A DNA stretch of 64,000 bases from Polytrichum commune. Lineage: Eukaryota; Streptophyta; Polytrichopsida; Polytrichales; Polytrichaceae. The stretch covers positions 52,261,169 through 52,325,168 of the forward strand of contig OX485806.1 of assembly GCA_950295325.1 (NCBI GenBank). The letters are read 5' to 3'. Numbering within the stretch: position 1 is the first letter of the stretch; the number at the start of each line of letters is the position of its first letter. The translations under genes and the position numbers were made by a program. Below are positions 11,251 through 21,201 of the stretch, one piece after another. Below the pieces are notes generated by a model. That model saw nothing but the letters and a program-made list of their open reading frames with translations. It did not search any database and was not told the origin of the DNA.

Positions 11251-11536
11251 ACCTTACAACAAATCTAGAATGAAGTGGTGGTAGTAGTTGGCTAGGCCAA
11301 CCAATGACCTAAGTCTTTTTTGAGTCAAGGGCCAATTCTCCTCTTGGATTGCCTTGACATTCTTCATGTTTGTCCACCAACTTCCTTAGTCACCACATGC
11401 CTCAAGAACTCAATTTCTTGTTGAGCAAAGTTATTTTTCACTCCTTGGCGGTAACTTCTGGGCAACACATTGGCGAATACATCATTGTATCTCACCAACA
11501 TCCCACCAAAGTGGTTTAGGGGAAGGCCCATCTTTC
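11251..11536 (-). pseudogene. Reverse transcriptase remnant lacking the palm, copy 1
   Basis: The reading goes from the pre-RT motif RYNDVFANVLP (about 11470-11500) almost directly into the end of RT: NFAQQEIEFLRHVV (about 11395-11435), then LRSLVGLANYYHHFI (about 11280-11325). In a normal Gypsy element roughly 200 residues, including fingers, palm and the catalytic YxDD box, lie between these motifs. They are absent here and in copy 2 (24512-24804). The element therefore cannot copy itself. Confidence 0.8.
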
Positions 11537-12052
11537 CTAGCCTCCCCATACGTTCTTTGGAGTTGCTCCAATTGAACCACGACCATTATGCTTTCTATTT
11601 TTCACTTGGTCCATTAAGACCAAATTCAACTTAGATCCTCCTATCATAGGAGTCCTTGTCAATTTGAACTTCAATTTTTTGCCATTATGACACATCATAA
11701 TGCACCGCAAGCACACCGGCTTGCACCTCACATCTATCATGTGAGTTTCAAAGAAGGCGGCCTTCACAATGACATGTATTTCATCTATTTCACATGGTGT
11801 GAAATTTTGACAAAATTCTAATGTCCCACATTGAAAGGTTACATGCATCGCGGCCTCCTTTGTCTCATGCGGTTTGCCCTTTCCAAACCGCACCTTGGTG
11901 GGCTTCACCACTCTACCAATCGGCAAACCCCAACTCCCTTGTGAGCTTTGGGGTCATGAAAGAATGCCTTAACTCTTTGTCAACCCATGAGACGAGTCTC
12001 CCATTCATTTGAGCCTCAAGGTACAAAACACTTGGCCTCGGCTTAAGGCTAC
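11537..12052 (-). pseudogene. Aspartic protease-like region with lost active-site motif, copy 1
   Basis: Minus-strand reading gives HSFMTPKLTRELG, PIGRVVKPTKVRF and FETHMIDV, the conserved body of a Gypsy aspartic protease. The active-site motif should read D-S/T-G just before HSFM. Here that spot reads VDKELRHSFM: Asp is kept but Ser-Gly is replaced. Copy 2 has the same change. The region is nearly open (11537-11926 in one frame) with a frame change near 11920. Confidence 0.7.
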
Positions 12053-12059
12053 TAGCCTT

Positions 12060-12372
12060 GGCCACAAAGCCATCGTCCAACATTTGGTCCTCGGCAACTT
12101 GGCTTGGCTTGGTCCGCAAAGCCAACTTTAAACATTTCGTCCGCGGGACAAATTGGTTTGGTGCCACAAAACAAATTTCTAATAATTTGTCCGCAAAACA
12201 AACATGTTTTGCCTTGGTAGCACAAAGCCACCTTCCCACACTCCGTCTGCGGCACGAACATGAATTGCCTTGGTAGGACAAACCCACCTCCCAACATTCC
12301 GTCCGCGGCACAAGTATGATTTGCTTTGGAAGCATAAAGCCACCTTTCAACATTCCGTCCGCGGCACCAACA
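12060..12372 (-). repeat. ~56-bp coding-region minisatellite, copy 1
   Basis: CCGTCTGCGGCAC at 12243, CCGTCCGCGGCAC at 12299 and 12356, and weaker versions at about 12187 and 12137 mark about 5 units between the gag and protease regions. On the minus strand the units encode short Cys-rich repeats such as TECGKVALCYQGKT. Copy 2 has only about 3 units (25330-25480), so the array length varies between insertions. Confidence 0.7.
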
Positions 12373-12429
12373 TGTTTTGTCTAAATAAAATGGACCAAAC
12401 AATTTGCATTCATTTCTTTGGGACCTACT

Positions 12430-12993
12430 TTGGCTAAAACCACTTGTGGTGATGCGCCGCCGAACTTCTCTTTGGGACCATCGGCTTCAATGCTCTTGCA
12501 AACTTGATGGTTCCCACCATGTCCTCAAGAAACCTTAGGGACTTAAACAAGGCATCCACCACCCGCTTTTAAAACCCCACCTAAAAGGATGCATTTCTTA
12601 GAAAGTTCGTCCGTTTTAGGTGTATCCTTCATTTGTACGTTTGAATAGCGCACATAGGCCTTAAGAGGCCCCAGGTGCCTCATTAGCACCAAATTCATTC
12701 CAACATCAATACCTTCCAAGCATTTCGAATTGGAATTTCAATCCAACATTAATGCCCTCCAAGGTTTTGGGTGCTTTCGGTATTCTAGGCCCCAAATGTT
12801 TTTTGAGGTTTGAGGGAGCCCTTTCAAAGCACTCCTCCATTTTCCTTACCAAATCCACCCTCATGCCCACCATTGTCATTAGAACCAATGGTATGGTCAA
12901 ATTCCATTTACACATGATCTTTGTTCCAATTTGAGCCTCACAACCTTTTGGAAACCCCGGGTCACCATCACAACCCGCTTATTTGATAGCCAT
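12430..12993 (-). pseudogene. gag remnant, Gypsy copy 1
   Basis: The ATG at 12993 on the minus strand lies 38 bp downstream of the primer site and is followed by a stop at codon 5 (TAA). The frame then resumes with GDPGFPKGCEAQIGTK and MCKWNLTIPLVLM. A gag-like helical stretch follows, interrupted by frame changes. Copy 2 has the same start without the codon-5 stop. Gag would form the virus-like particle; this copy cannot make it. Confidence 0.65.
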
Positions 12994-13030
12994 GCTTCCC
13001 TCAAAGTGCTAGCTCAAAAACTGGAACCCT

Positions 13031-13042
13031 GCTCTGATACCA
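13031..13042 (-). other. Primer binding site (initiator Met tRNA), copy 1
   Basis: The minus-strand sequence TGGTATCAGAGC follows the 5' LTR after a 2-nt gap. It is the standard plant initiator Met tRNA primer site and fixes the element's orientation. Confidence 0.95.
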
Positions 13043-13044
13043 CG

Positions 13045-14017
13045 TGTCGCAACCCTTGCTAACCCCCTTAGCAATCTTGCCAATTTTCAAGTCTAGCAAA
13101 GGTTACGAGCGCTAACCATTCGCATTCCGCCATGCTAATGGTTAGCTCCTCCTACCCCGGACCTTATAGTTCATAGGAGGGAACCAACCCTCCTACTTTG
13201 CTTTAGGGACTCACCCCTTAATCGGTAACCCATTCCTAGATGTGGACTTCCATCCATGGAAGTCCAATCCCATGTTGATCATCGCGTTGCCGGAGCAACA
13301 CTACAACAACCCGAACCATACTAAGCAACTATGGCCTCACATTGGGCCAATGCCCATGGAGGCCGTGCCGTTCGGCCTCGGGTGGGTGAGGCCACACCAC
13401 CTCACCCATATAAGCCTCTAGGACTCTACACGGAGCCCCTACCCCACCGCCAACCAACCTCTTGTCTCTCTACCAAGAGTTGGGGCCAAGTGGACATTTT
13501 CCCTTAGCTGCTGGGCCTAGAACCCCCCCAGCAGCTTCACACCGTCATAACTTCCTTGTATGATGTCTGATCATAACAACCAACCACTCCATCTTCATCT
13601 ACGCTTCACGTAGATGCCGATGGACTCCTCACTTGCCCCATTCGGGCAAGTCTTGAGGAAGTTATGCCTGTTTGAACCTTGGCAGTCCCGGGAATCACTC
13701 CCAGGCACTGCTGTACCAGGGCGCTGTCCCGGGACAGCACCCCACTCAAATGGCCATAACTCCTAGCTCACACCTCCGATTGAGGTGTTCTTGAGCATTC
13801 TAGAATCACCACGCCATGAGCTACGCATAGCTCATGGCCTCACCCTCATGCCTCCTAGTCTTTGTGGGTGGGAGGTGTTCCCAACGCCCGGGGCCCTCAC
13901 CCACACTAGGATCACTTGGGCCCTCTCACCAACGGCGCCACAAGTCCCGGGTGTCACTCCAGGGTCCCCCTTGTGCCCATGGTGTTTCGGCCACTCCTCA
14001 TGGAGAGGTGCGCGACA
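13045..14017 (-). repeat. 5' LTR of Gypsy copy 1
   Basis: 973 bp, TG...CA ends, followed by the duplication GCGCA at 14018-14022. It is almost identical to the 3' LTR. Confidence 0.95.
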
Positions 14018-16011
14018 GCGCAGGTTGGGGATTATGCATGGGGAGTAGGAGTGCATTGAAAAGATGGGGTCACTTTCAAGGGCCACAATATGCCGCTCGA
14101 GGGAGCAACATGCTGTAATCGAACCACCTAAAGCAAAGAGAGGGAAAATGTTAGTATGGAAGCTAGTGAAGCAAAAATAATGGAAAATTTAAAATAAGGA
14201 TAATGCTGACCTACACCACATTACTAGTCCATAGTAACATTATTCTTGTTGGTGAGAGTAGCAAAGAGGATAGAGAAGAAAACATGATGTTTTTCACGAG
14301 CACCTCTCCAAGGTACCCCATCATTGCGCATCACCTCGTTCTTCTCATCGGTGAAGGCATTCAACCATCCATCTCGCTGGAGGTTGTAACCATACTCTTG
14401 CATGGCCTCCTCACGCACTCTGAGAACAGAGTTAACACGAACAAGAACCTTGATGCTGAATTTCCGAGTCTGCAACAATGAAAACGATTTCATAAGACTC
14501 GGAAGAAGTGAAATGAAAAACAATACAAGACCAGAGTAGGAGATGAAGAGTTGTTTACCATTCCAGAGGGGACCACATGATTAGAGGTCAAGATCATTCA
14601 TTCCAAAACCAATCTTCGGCCACGTAGAAGTCGTAAGTGTGTGCCCAATAGAAAACAGTCCTAGAAACAGTGGCACTCGCACAATGGGCAAGGAAAATGA
14701 CACCATGATCATAGAGGTTAGATTTTGCAAATGCTAAAAGACACTCATAGTAAAATTCATAGAGCTTGTTCCAAGCAGGAACATCGTTGGAGATGTTGGG
14801 TACCGGCAAATTCTCAGGAATGTCTGCAAAGAGCAAGTTAAGGCCCTTGTGAGTTGTAGATGAGGTGTTCACACGAAAACGACCTACCCCAACCTGCAAT
14901 TAAAACTTCATGAGAAAACAATAGCAAGGATGAAAAAGAATCAAACCAAAAGGAAATAAGCTTGAAAAATGACGAAGGGAAACATACAAACCTTGGCAAT
15001 GAACTCCTGGATGCGGGTATATGTTGGAAAGGGACCTCCTGCAAGCTTAGAATCCAACATGAGTTATACCATGTCCACATTTTTTATGAGGGCAAGCGTG
15101 TTATGCGACTCCGAAGATGTGGCACTTATATCCAAGAGAGCGGCCTTCCTCTTGCGAAGCAAGGAGAGAAGAGAAATGCCACTGTGAGAAAGAGTAGCAA
15201 TAGATTGTGGACCAAAAGTTGAGGGAGTATCAGAGGGGGCAGCTGATGGAGCAACGGAGGGAGCGCTAGATGGACTCCGTAGAAAGGTGGGTGGCTCAAC
15301 GAGGGTCTTTGAAGCAGACCGAGTGACAAATTGGAAAGAGGCTTGAGTAGAGGTATTATTTGCTCTGCCCTTTCCCTTTGGTACCTTGGGCGGAGGAGGA
15401 GAAAATTCAACGATGTCGGGCTCCTCAAAGGGAACAATGTTCTCCTTGGGAGCACTACTCACAAGGCTGGCAAAAAAATGCTACTCTTTCCCATGGACAA
15501 ATCCTCCAGAACAATCCAAGTACCATCCCCCAGCCTGCAATTGGGACTCATGGAACTTGGTTGTTTGCGTGGTCGTGTATACGCAGAGGCTAGAAAGCAC
15601 GTTCACCCAGTCCGAGAGGTAGGTGGGCAAGGAAGATGATGCCAATGCATTCTTTGCAACCAACTCTCTCATGATATAACTACAGAACAAAACAAGAAGG
15701 TAAGAAAACCATGGGAACGAGCAAGAAATCGAAAGAGGAAAAATAGAAAGTGGAGGATAAATGCATTTCCGATAAGCAACGCGTTTGATAGCCAGAGCCC
15801 CCTACTTGAACTCCAAGAGGTTATCCCTTTTAGCAAAAACGGTGTCAGACTTGTCGCCAAGGCAAGGCTTGAAGGCTCTGTCCCAAAAGAAAATCCTCCA
15901 ATGATCAATGTACTCACGAGGGTGCAAAATAGTCTCGGATGCGTCCCAATCGATGTCGGCGGTGAGGTTCTCCTGAAAGATTTCAATCTGGACCGAGACT
16001 TCTTTCTCCAA
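14018..16011 (-). pseudogene. Degenerate multi-exon gene resembling an amino-DNA-methyltransferase, 5' part
   Basis: Several minus-strand open blocks are bordered by good splice signals. One starts at 16011 after TTTCAG (WDASETILHPREY). A second starts near 15673 (MRELVAKNALASSSLP). A Ser/Pro/Lys-rich stretch spans 15462-15064. Another block starts at 14893 after ATTGCAG, one at 14469 after TTGTTGCAG, and one at 14127 after GCTTTAG. The block from 14893 contains LNLLFADIPENLP and HGVIFLAH. The block from 14127 contains ITACCSLERHIVALESDP. This resembles motif IV (DPPYN-like, here DIPEN) followed by the glycine/acidic motif I of amino-methyltransferases, in the permuted order. Breaks include an in-frame TAG near 15805 and one-base shifts near 14600 and 14070. 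A transposon-borne or host origin is open; the enzyme assignment is an inference from motifs only. Confidence 0.5.
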
Positions 16012-17640
16012 CTGAAATGAGTGATATGATTAGCTATGAAACAAGAAGAATAAAGTCAAAATAAAGAAGGCCGAGGAATGGATGTATGTGAGCCCAATAC
16101 GGTGCCCACATGTGCTCTTAACCTTTGTTATGCATTGAAACTCAGGTTGAGATTCTCCATTAATTATTCAAAATATAAAAAGAATGAAGACATGGTGTTA
16201 TCGGTTGGGATTAGAAGGGTTAATTGAGTAGTAGTAGTGAGTTGGGAAATCTTAGAGTAAGGCTTTGTAAGCGGGTTGCAATTGACCCAGTTAGGTTCGG
16301 CTGCTGTCCATTAAGGGGGGAGGCACTGTTAGCCCTAGGGAAATCCGGGTTGGGTGAACCGAGACAGTTGGAGGCGGAGGCAGAGAGGTAGACAGACAGA
16401 GCACCAGGGAGCGGAATGCGAAGGGGGTTGGACGCTGCTCCTGGCGGCGAGGGATAAAGGCTACAGGTGCTGAATGCTTCGGAAAGCGGGGCAGGAGGGA
16501 GGAATGGGTTCAGTGCAAAGGATTGGCGAAGGCCGTTGGAATTTAGCACAGATGGAAGGGGGAAACTAAGGAAAAATAAAAAATACTGTGGAGCTGGGAA
16601 TGATACGGCGATGGGGTACTGGGGAAGTGGGCAAGCCCAAATAACGCCGCTTCCTGTAGGCAACTCAGTCGAGGAGTGTGAGCAGCTAGATTTGAGAAGG
16701 GTGACCATTCGTGCAGACAGGGAGTAGGCTGAGGGAATAATGGTAAGGGATGGAATTCAACCAAAGGGGGCAGAGTATAGAATGCCATGAGTTTGGGGGG
16801 AAGGTGGCGACTGGGAGGTTGGGAGCAACACAATGTGGGTGCTGGCATGAGAAGTGAGAGAATAGGTGGGTGTGTGGAATGCCAAGTGTTGACCCTTATG
16901 TCCGAGGCAGGCGACCAGGCAGGTGTTAGAACAGACTAGAAATCCTTCATACTCAAATGCAGAAAAATGATTAATGCGGAAGGAAGTTGGTTGAGTGGGT
17001 GAATCAACTGCTAGTGGGGAAATTTGTGACTACTCTTCTCGGCCAGCTGCCACGGGATTTGTCTAGGGAATTCCTAGCATGAGTCCTGAAGGTGGGCATT
17101 CACAACAGTGGGCAGCGGCAGCTGGAAGGAGATCTAGATTTGGTCAGGCTCCCTCGGATGGCCGAGCAACGTCCGAGAACCAGCAGTGACCAGAGTGGTT
17201 CGAGCAGGCCCTAGAGCCAATCCAGATTACCAGGACAGAGAGGTAATAAGAGGGAGTGGGCTGTCTGAGCCCAGAGGGAGGTGGCTGGAGGCTGTTGAAG
17301 CTAGGACCGACCTTCATTAGCCTAAATGGCCGTGGTTAAATGTAGCATTAATTAGGATGTCAGTTAGACTTAGATCAGGGCAAGAGCTGAAGGATTACTG
17401 AGTAGAAGCTAACCTGGTGTGTGACTGGGAGTACATTAGGCCATTAGTAAAGGGTGTTATTTGATTAATTAAATTCAGTGTTTTAGGTTAGGACTTGTGA
17501 GTTAGGTGTGGCTATGATAATAGGTAGTCAAAGTGTTTTTAAACATTTGTCATAGGTTGCTCTTGAGTAAAGAGTTGGGGGCTCCACTCCTTCCTTGCCA
17601 TTGCGGTAATCAGAGCTCAAGCCCAACGATTGTTGACATT
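16012..17640. other. Unassigned, GC-richer region
   Basis: About 1.6 kb, purine-rich on the plus strand between 16200 and 17300. Proline- and serine-rich open frames on the minus strand (16220-16848) look like composition effects, not genes. It could hold upstream exons of the methyltransferase-like gene or an unrelated LTR. I see no terminal repeats. Confidence 0.35.
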
Positions 17641-17689
17641 AATTGAATGTATGTGAGCCAGAGGCTCCCACCCGGATCACGACGCAAAG

Positions 17690-18400
17690 AGGAGGGGGTT
17701 TAGGATCCGAGGTCTCATCCTTACCTCTCACATATTCACTTAACAAAACATACCAAGGCCGAGAGCAAAGTCAAGTAGACATTTCATGTAGATTCACAAA
17801 CCAAAAACCCTCTCCAAAAGGAGGCCTCGGATCCGAAGCCTCCTCCCTACCTCGCACATATTCATCTACACAAAATGTACCAAGGCAGAGAGCAAAGTCA
17901 AGCACACATTACACTTATATTTACAAAGCAAAAACCCTTTCCCAAAGGAGGCCTCGGATCCGAGGTCTCATCCTTACCTCTCACATATTCACTTAACAAA
18001 ACATACCAAGGCTGAGAGCAAAGTCAAGTAGACATTTTATGTAGATTTACAAAGCAAAAACCCTCTTGAGAAGGAGGCCTTGGATCCGAGGCCTCCTCCC
18101 CTACCTCTCACATATTCACTTAACAAAACATACCAAGGCCGAGAGCAAAGTCAAGTAGACATTTCATGTAGATTTACAAACAAAAAACCCTCTTAAAAAA
18201 GAGGCCTCAATTCTGAGGCCTCCTCCTTTACCTCTCACATATTCACTTAACAAAACATACCAAGGCCAAGAGCAAAGTCAAGTAGATATTTTATGTAAAT
18301 TTACAAAGCAAAAACCCTCTCCAAAAGAAGGCCTAGGATCCAAGGCCTCCTTCCGCCAATCTCACATTATGCACACTTCTAAACCAACATATCATGGCGG
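17690..18400. repeat. ~127-bp tandem repeat with palindromic core, ~6 copies
   Basis: The phrase CATATTCACTTAACAAAA or its variants lies at 17731, 17857, 17983, 18111, 18238 and (as CATTAT) 18365, periods 126-128 bp. Each unit also carries CCAAGGCCGAGAGCAAAGTC and a near-perfect palindrome built from GAGGCCTCGGATCC and its complement. The first units are the most similar, and the last units have decayed palindromes. Confidence 0.85.
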
Positions 18401-19659
18401 AGAGTTTAAAATCCTTACCAAAACTAAGAGGAAGCCATCCCCTGATGCCCCAATCGTTGCGTCACTATCTTCCGAGGTCTCGTTTTCTGTCAGCGTTATT
18501 GGAGTGATCCTCGAGTCAACTAGGTTTACATGTGCCTTTTCTTTCCCGCGGCCACGCCCTTGCCTCGATGTCTATTGTGTGTTGCCCGCCTTGCTTTGCA
18601 GGAATCTTAAAGAAGGGGTCACAATATCCACATTTAGGGTTTGGCGCTCCGGGCCTCCTCCTTCAGCTCTCTCGCGGCCTCCCTGCAAATTTGAATTTAG
18701 ATTTTCCTCTGACTTTGTCCTCTTAGATGCCTTCAAATTTTCTCTCCTTTGAATCGTTGGTTGTCCCGATACCGGTACTCCCTCCGTTCCTAGCTCTTCT
18801 AACGCCTTCTCATTTTGTTGTGCTACCTCCACATTGTCTTTTTCTTCGTAGCTATTTCCACTCTCTCCACTCCCCCCATTCTCCTATATTTAAGAGATAA
18901 CAATGTTTATAACAATGATGACAAATCATAATATTTAAGAGATAGTTGTTTCATAGTTGAATTTGTTCTACCATTTTAATTATGTGCTGAGACAACTGAA
19001 TATATGGAGAACCCGAAGAATACGTACAACACTTGTAGAGTTCTTCTCTTCGCGTTAGTCCTCTTGGATGTTGTCACTTCCCAACTCCTCCACTTGTGCC
19101 ATTGTATGTGCTTTACTTCCGTCCGCCTTTTCTACAATCCGTGATAAAAGAAAAGGCCGAATCTCACAGTCTAACCTCCACGAAGGGCTCTGCAGGTACT
19201 TGTTGCTTTGGCTCAAATCCTCGGGCGTCCCACGGCCCTCGATTGGCGCCTTCCTTGACTGTGTTTTTTGTGTCCTCACTATCTTCCTCTTCTTATCAGT
19301 GTAATGTGTGGACGATCGCCTCCTCTTCTTCTTCTTTGATGGTTCCGTTGTCAAAGGTTGTGTATTGCCTATTTCCTTCATGTGTTCAAGCCTCCAGCAA
19401 TTCAGACCAAATCTCTTTATTTCTTTTTCACAACCTCACCACATCAAACTCACACATTGAAAAGAGACTGAAGACTCCCAATCTTCTCAATATATAATTG
19501 ATATTTAGGGTTTTCCACTTTCTGTAAGACGTTCCCCGTTTTCCTTTTTTGGCATCCTTCCTATATTCCGTATATATCTCCATGGCTTCTTCATCTTCTG
19601 TGCTTTCTTTGTCAAAGATGTCAGAGCTCCGTGCCAATGGTTTTGGAGTGCCCATGGTT
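18401..19659. other. Unassigned region with degenerate coding potential
   Basis: On the minus strand there are open blocks with charged, protein-like composition: 18572-18890 (EEKDNVEVAQQNEKALEELG), 19055-19381 (Lys/Arg-rich, SKKKKRRRSS) and 19428-19721 (FDKESTEDEEAMEIYTEY). On the plus strand there are competing frames. I recognise no family. The region lies between the palindromic repeat and the zinc-finger ORF remnant. Confidence 0.35.
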
Positions 19660-20187
19660 TTGGAGTGCCCATCCTCTTTCCCATAGATGCAAATGGATTT
19701 GCACATGTCTCTTCCCTCCACCTTAGTATCAAGTTCTCCTTACAGGATGGTTCAATCTGGATCGAACACGAGATTTTTGATCCCCTTACCTCTATGTTGT
19801 CCTTGACCATGCGTGAGAATTCCATTCTTGCCGACAACGGATCATTGGTGTGGGAGTCCACCGCATGTAAATACAAAGTCTACGGACTCCCTGAATCTCG
19901 GCCACACGTATCCACCGAGATCCGCATCCCTCCTTCTTTGTTCCACTTTCAACACCCCTCCCACCGTTCGTGTCAAAATTGAACCTGGCATTCACACTGT
20001 CATACATCTTTCTGATTCATCTGATGGTGATGAGCCCGTTCATTCCACTCCTACAGTTGAGCCATCTTCGTCCTCTTTCCGTCCCCCCTCTATGACCCCC
20101 CCTCTTGTACGCCTTGATCCAAATGTGTCCTCTTCCCCCATCCCCTTCCACACCCTCTATGTTCATTCTTCAATGTCTTCGTACTCT
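19660..20187 (+). pseudogene. Transposon-type zinc-finger ORF, part A (N-terminal)
   Basis: Plus-strand reading with one frame change near 19960 gives STACKYKVYGLPESRPHV and then KIEPGIHTVIHLSDSSDGDE, a Ser/Asp-rich acidic stretch, followed by a Ser/Pro-rich stretch. It is cut at 20187 by Gypsy copy 2. The reading appears to resume at 27152. Parts B and C carry the more diagnostic segments. I cannot name the family, and direction here is less sure because the minus strand is also partly open. Confidence 0.4.
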
Positions 20188-20197
20188 TGATACCAAG
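20188..20197 (-). other. 10-nt primer-site copy outside the 3' LTR of Gypsy copy 2
   Basis: On the minus strand the 3' LTR end GCGACA is followed by CTTGGTATCA. This is exactly the spacer plus first 8 nt of the primer site that follows the 5' LTR at 26152-26159. It then changes to unrelated sequence. A normal 3' LTR would stop at CA and be followed by a target duplication. Confidence 0.75.
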
Positions 20198-21189
20198 TGT
20201 CGCAACCCTTGCTAGCCCCCCTTGACAATCTTGCCAATTTTCATTTCTACCAAAGGTTACGAGCGCTAACCATTCGCATTCCGCCATGCTAATGGATAGC
20301 TCCTCTTACCCCGGACCAATAGTTCATAGGAGGGAACCAACCCTCCTACTTTGCTTTCGGGACTCACCCCTTAATCGCTAACCAACCCCTTTAATCGGTA
20401 ACCAATCCTTAGATGTGGACTTCCATCCATGGAAGTCCAATCCCATGTTGATCATCGCGTTGCCGGAGCAACACTACAACAACCCGAACCATACTAGGCA
20501 ACTATGGCCTCACATTAGGCCAATGCCAATGGAGGTCGTGCCGTTCGGCCTCGGGTGGGTGAGGCCACACCACCTCACCCATATAAGCCTCTAGGACTCT
20601 ACGCGGGGCCCCTACCCCACCGTCAACCAACCTCTTGTCTCCCTACCAAGAGTTGGGGCCAAGTGGACAATTTCCTTTAGCTGCTGGGCCTAGAACCCCC
20701 CAGCAGCTTCAGACCATCATAACTTCCTTGTATGATGTCTGATCATAACAACCAACCGCTCCATCCTCATCTACGCTTCACGTAGATGCCGATGGACTCC
20801 TCACTTGCTCCATTCGAGCAAGTCTTGGGGAAGTTATGCCTGTTTGAACCTTGGCAGTCCCGGGAATCACTCCCAGGCACTGCTGTACCAGGGCGCTGTC
20901 CCGGGACAGCGCCCCACTCAAATGGCCATAACTCCTAGCTCACACCTCCGATTGAGGTGTTCTTGAGCATTCTAGAATCACCACGCCATGAGCTACGCAT
21001 AACTCATGGCCTTACCCTTGTGCCTCCTAGTCTTCGTGGGTGGGAGGCGTTCCCAACCCCCGGGGCCCTCACCCACACTAGGATCACTTGGGCCCTCTCA
21101 CCAACGGCGCCACAAGTCCCGGGTGTCACTCCGGGGTCCCCCTTGTGCCCATGGTGTTTCGGCCACTCCTCATGGAGAGGTGCGCGACA
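20198..21189 (-). repeat. 3' LTR of Gypsy copy 2
   Basis: 992 bp, TG...CA ends, nearly identical to 26160-27151. The hairpin at 20804-20822 has arms CTTGCTC and GAGCAAG, where copy 1 has CTTGCCC and GGGCAAG: both arms changed together. Confidence 0.95.
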
Positions 21190-21201
21190 CTCACCCCCAC
21201 C
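21190..21201 (-). other. Polypurine tract of Gypsy copy 2
   Basis: GGTGGGGGTGAG on the minus strand, directly against the 3' LTR, identical to copy 1. Confidence 0.85.

Larger units (their letters stand above)
6956..14017 (-). mobile_element. Full-length Gypsy (chromovirus-type) LTR retrotransposon, copy 1; non-autonomous
   Basis: The element is 7062 bp on the minus strand. The 3' LTR is 6956-7928 and the 5' LTR 13045-14017, both 973 bp, differing by only one substitution that I could see. The duplication GCGCA is perfect at 6951-6955 and 14018-14022. A primer site TGGTATCAGAGC (initiator Met tRNA) and a polypurine tract are in the right places. The order on the minus strand is gag, protease, RT remnant, RNase H, integrase, chromodomain-like segment, which is Gypsy order. 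Coding is broken: a stop at gag codon 5, no RT palm, an altered protease site and a TAG inside integrase. Most of these lesions are shared with copy 2. The near-identical LTRs imply recent insertion, so I infer mobilisation by proteins supplied from elsewhere. Confidence 0.95.

Noticed and set aside
16220-16848. Long Pro/Ser-rich minus-strand frames that look like a secreted or cell-wall protein
   Set aside because: Overlapping frames are open in a purine-biased region, with no signal peptide, no regular repeat and no splice context. This is a composition effect.
20193-20197. CCAAG as the target duplication of Gypsy copy 2
   Set aside because: The right flank is TCCAT. The left CCAAG is part of a primer-site copy, not target DNA.
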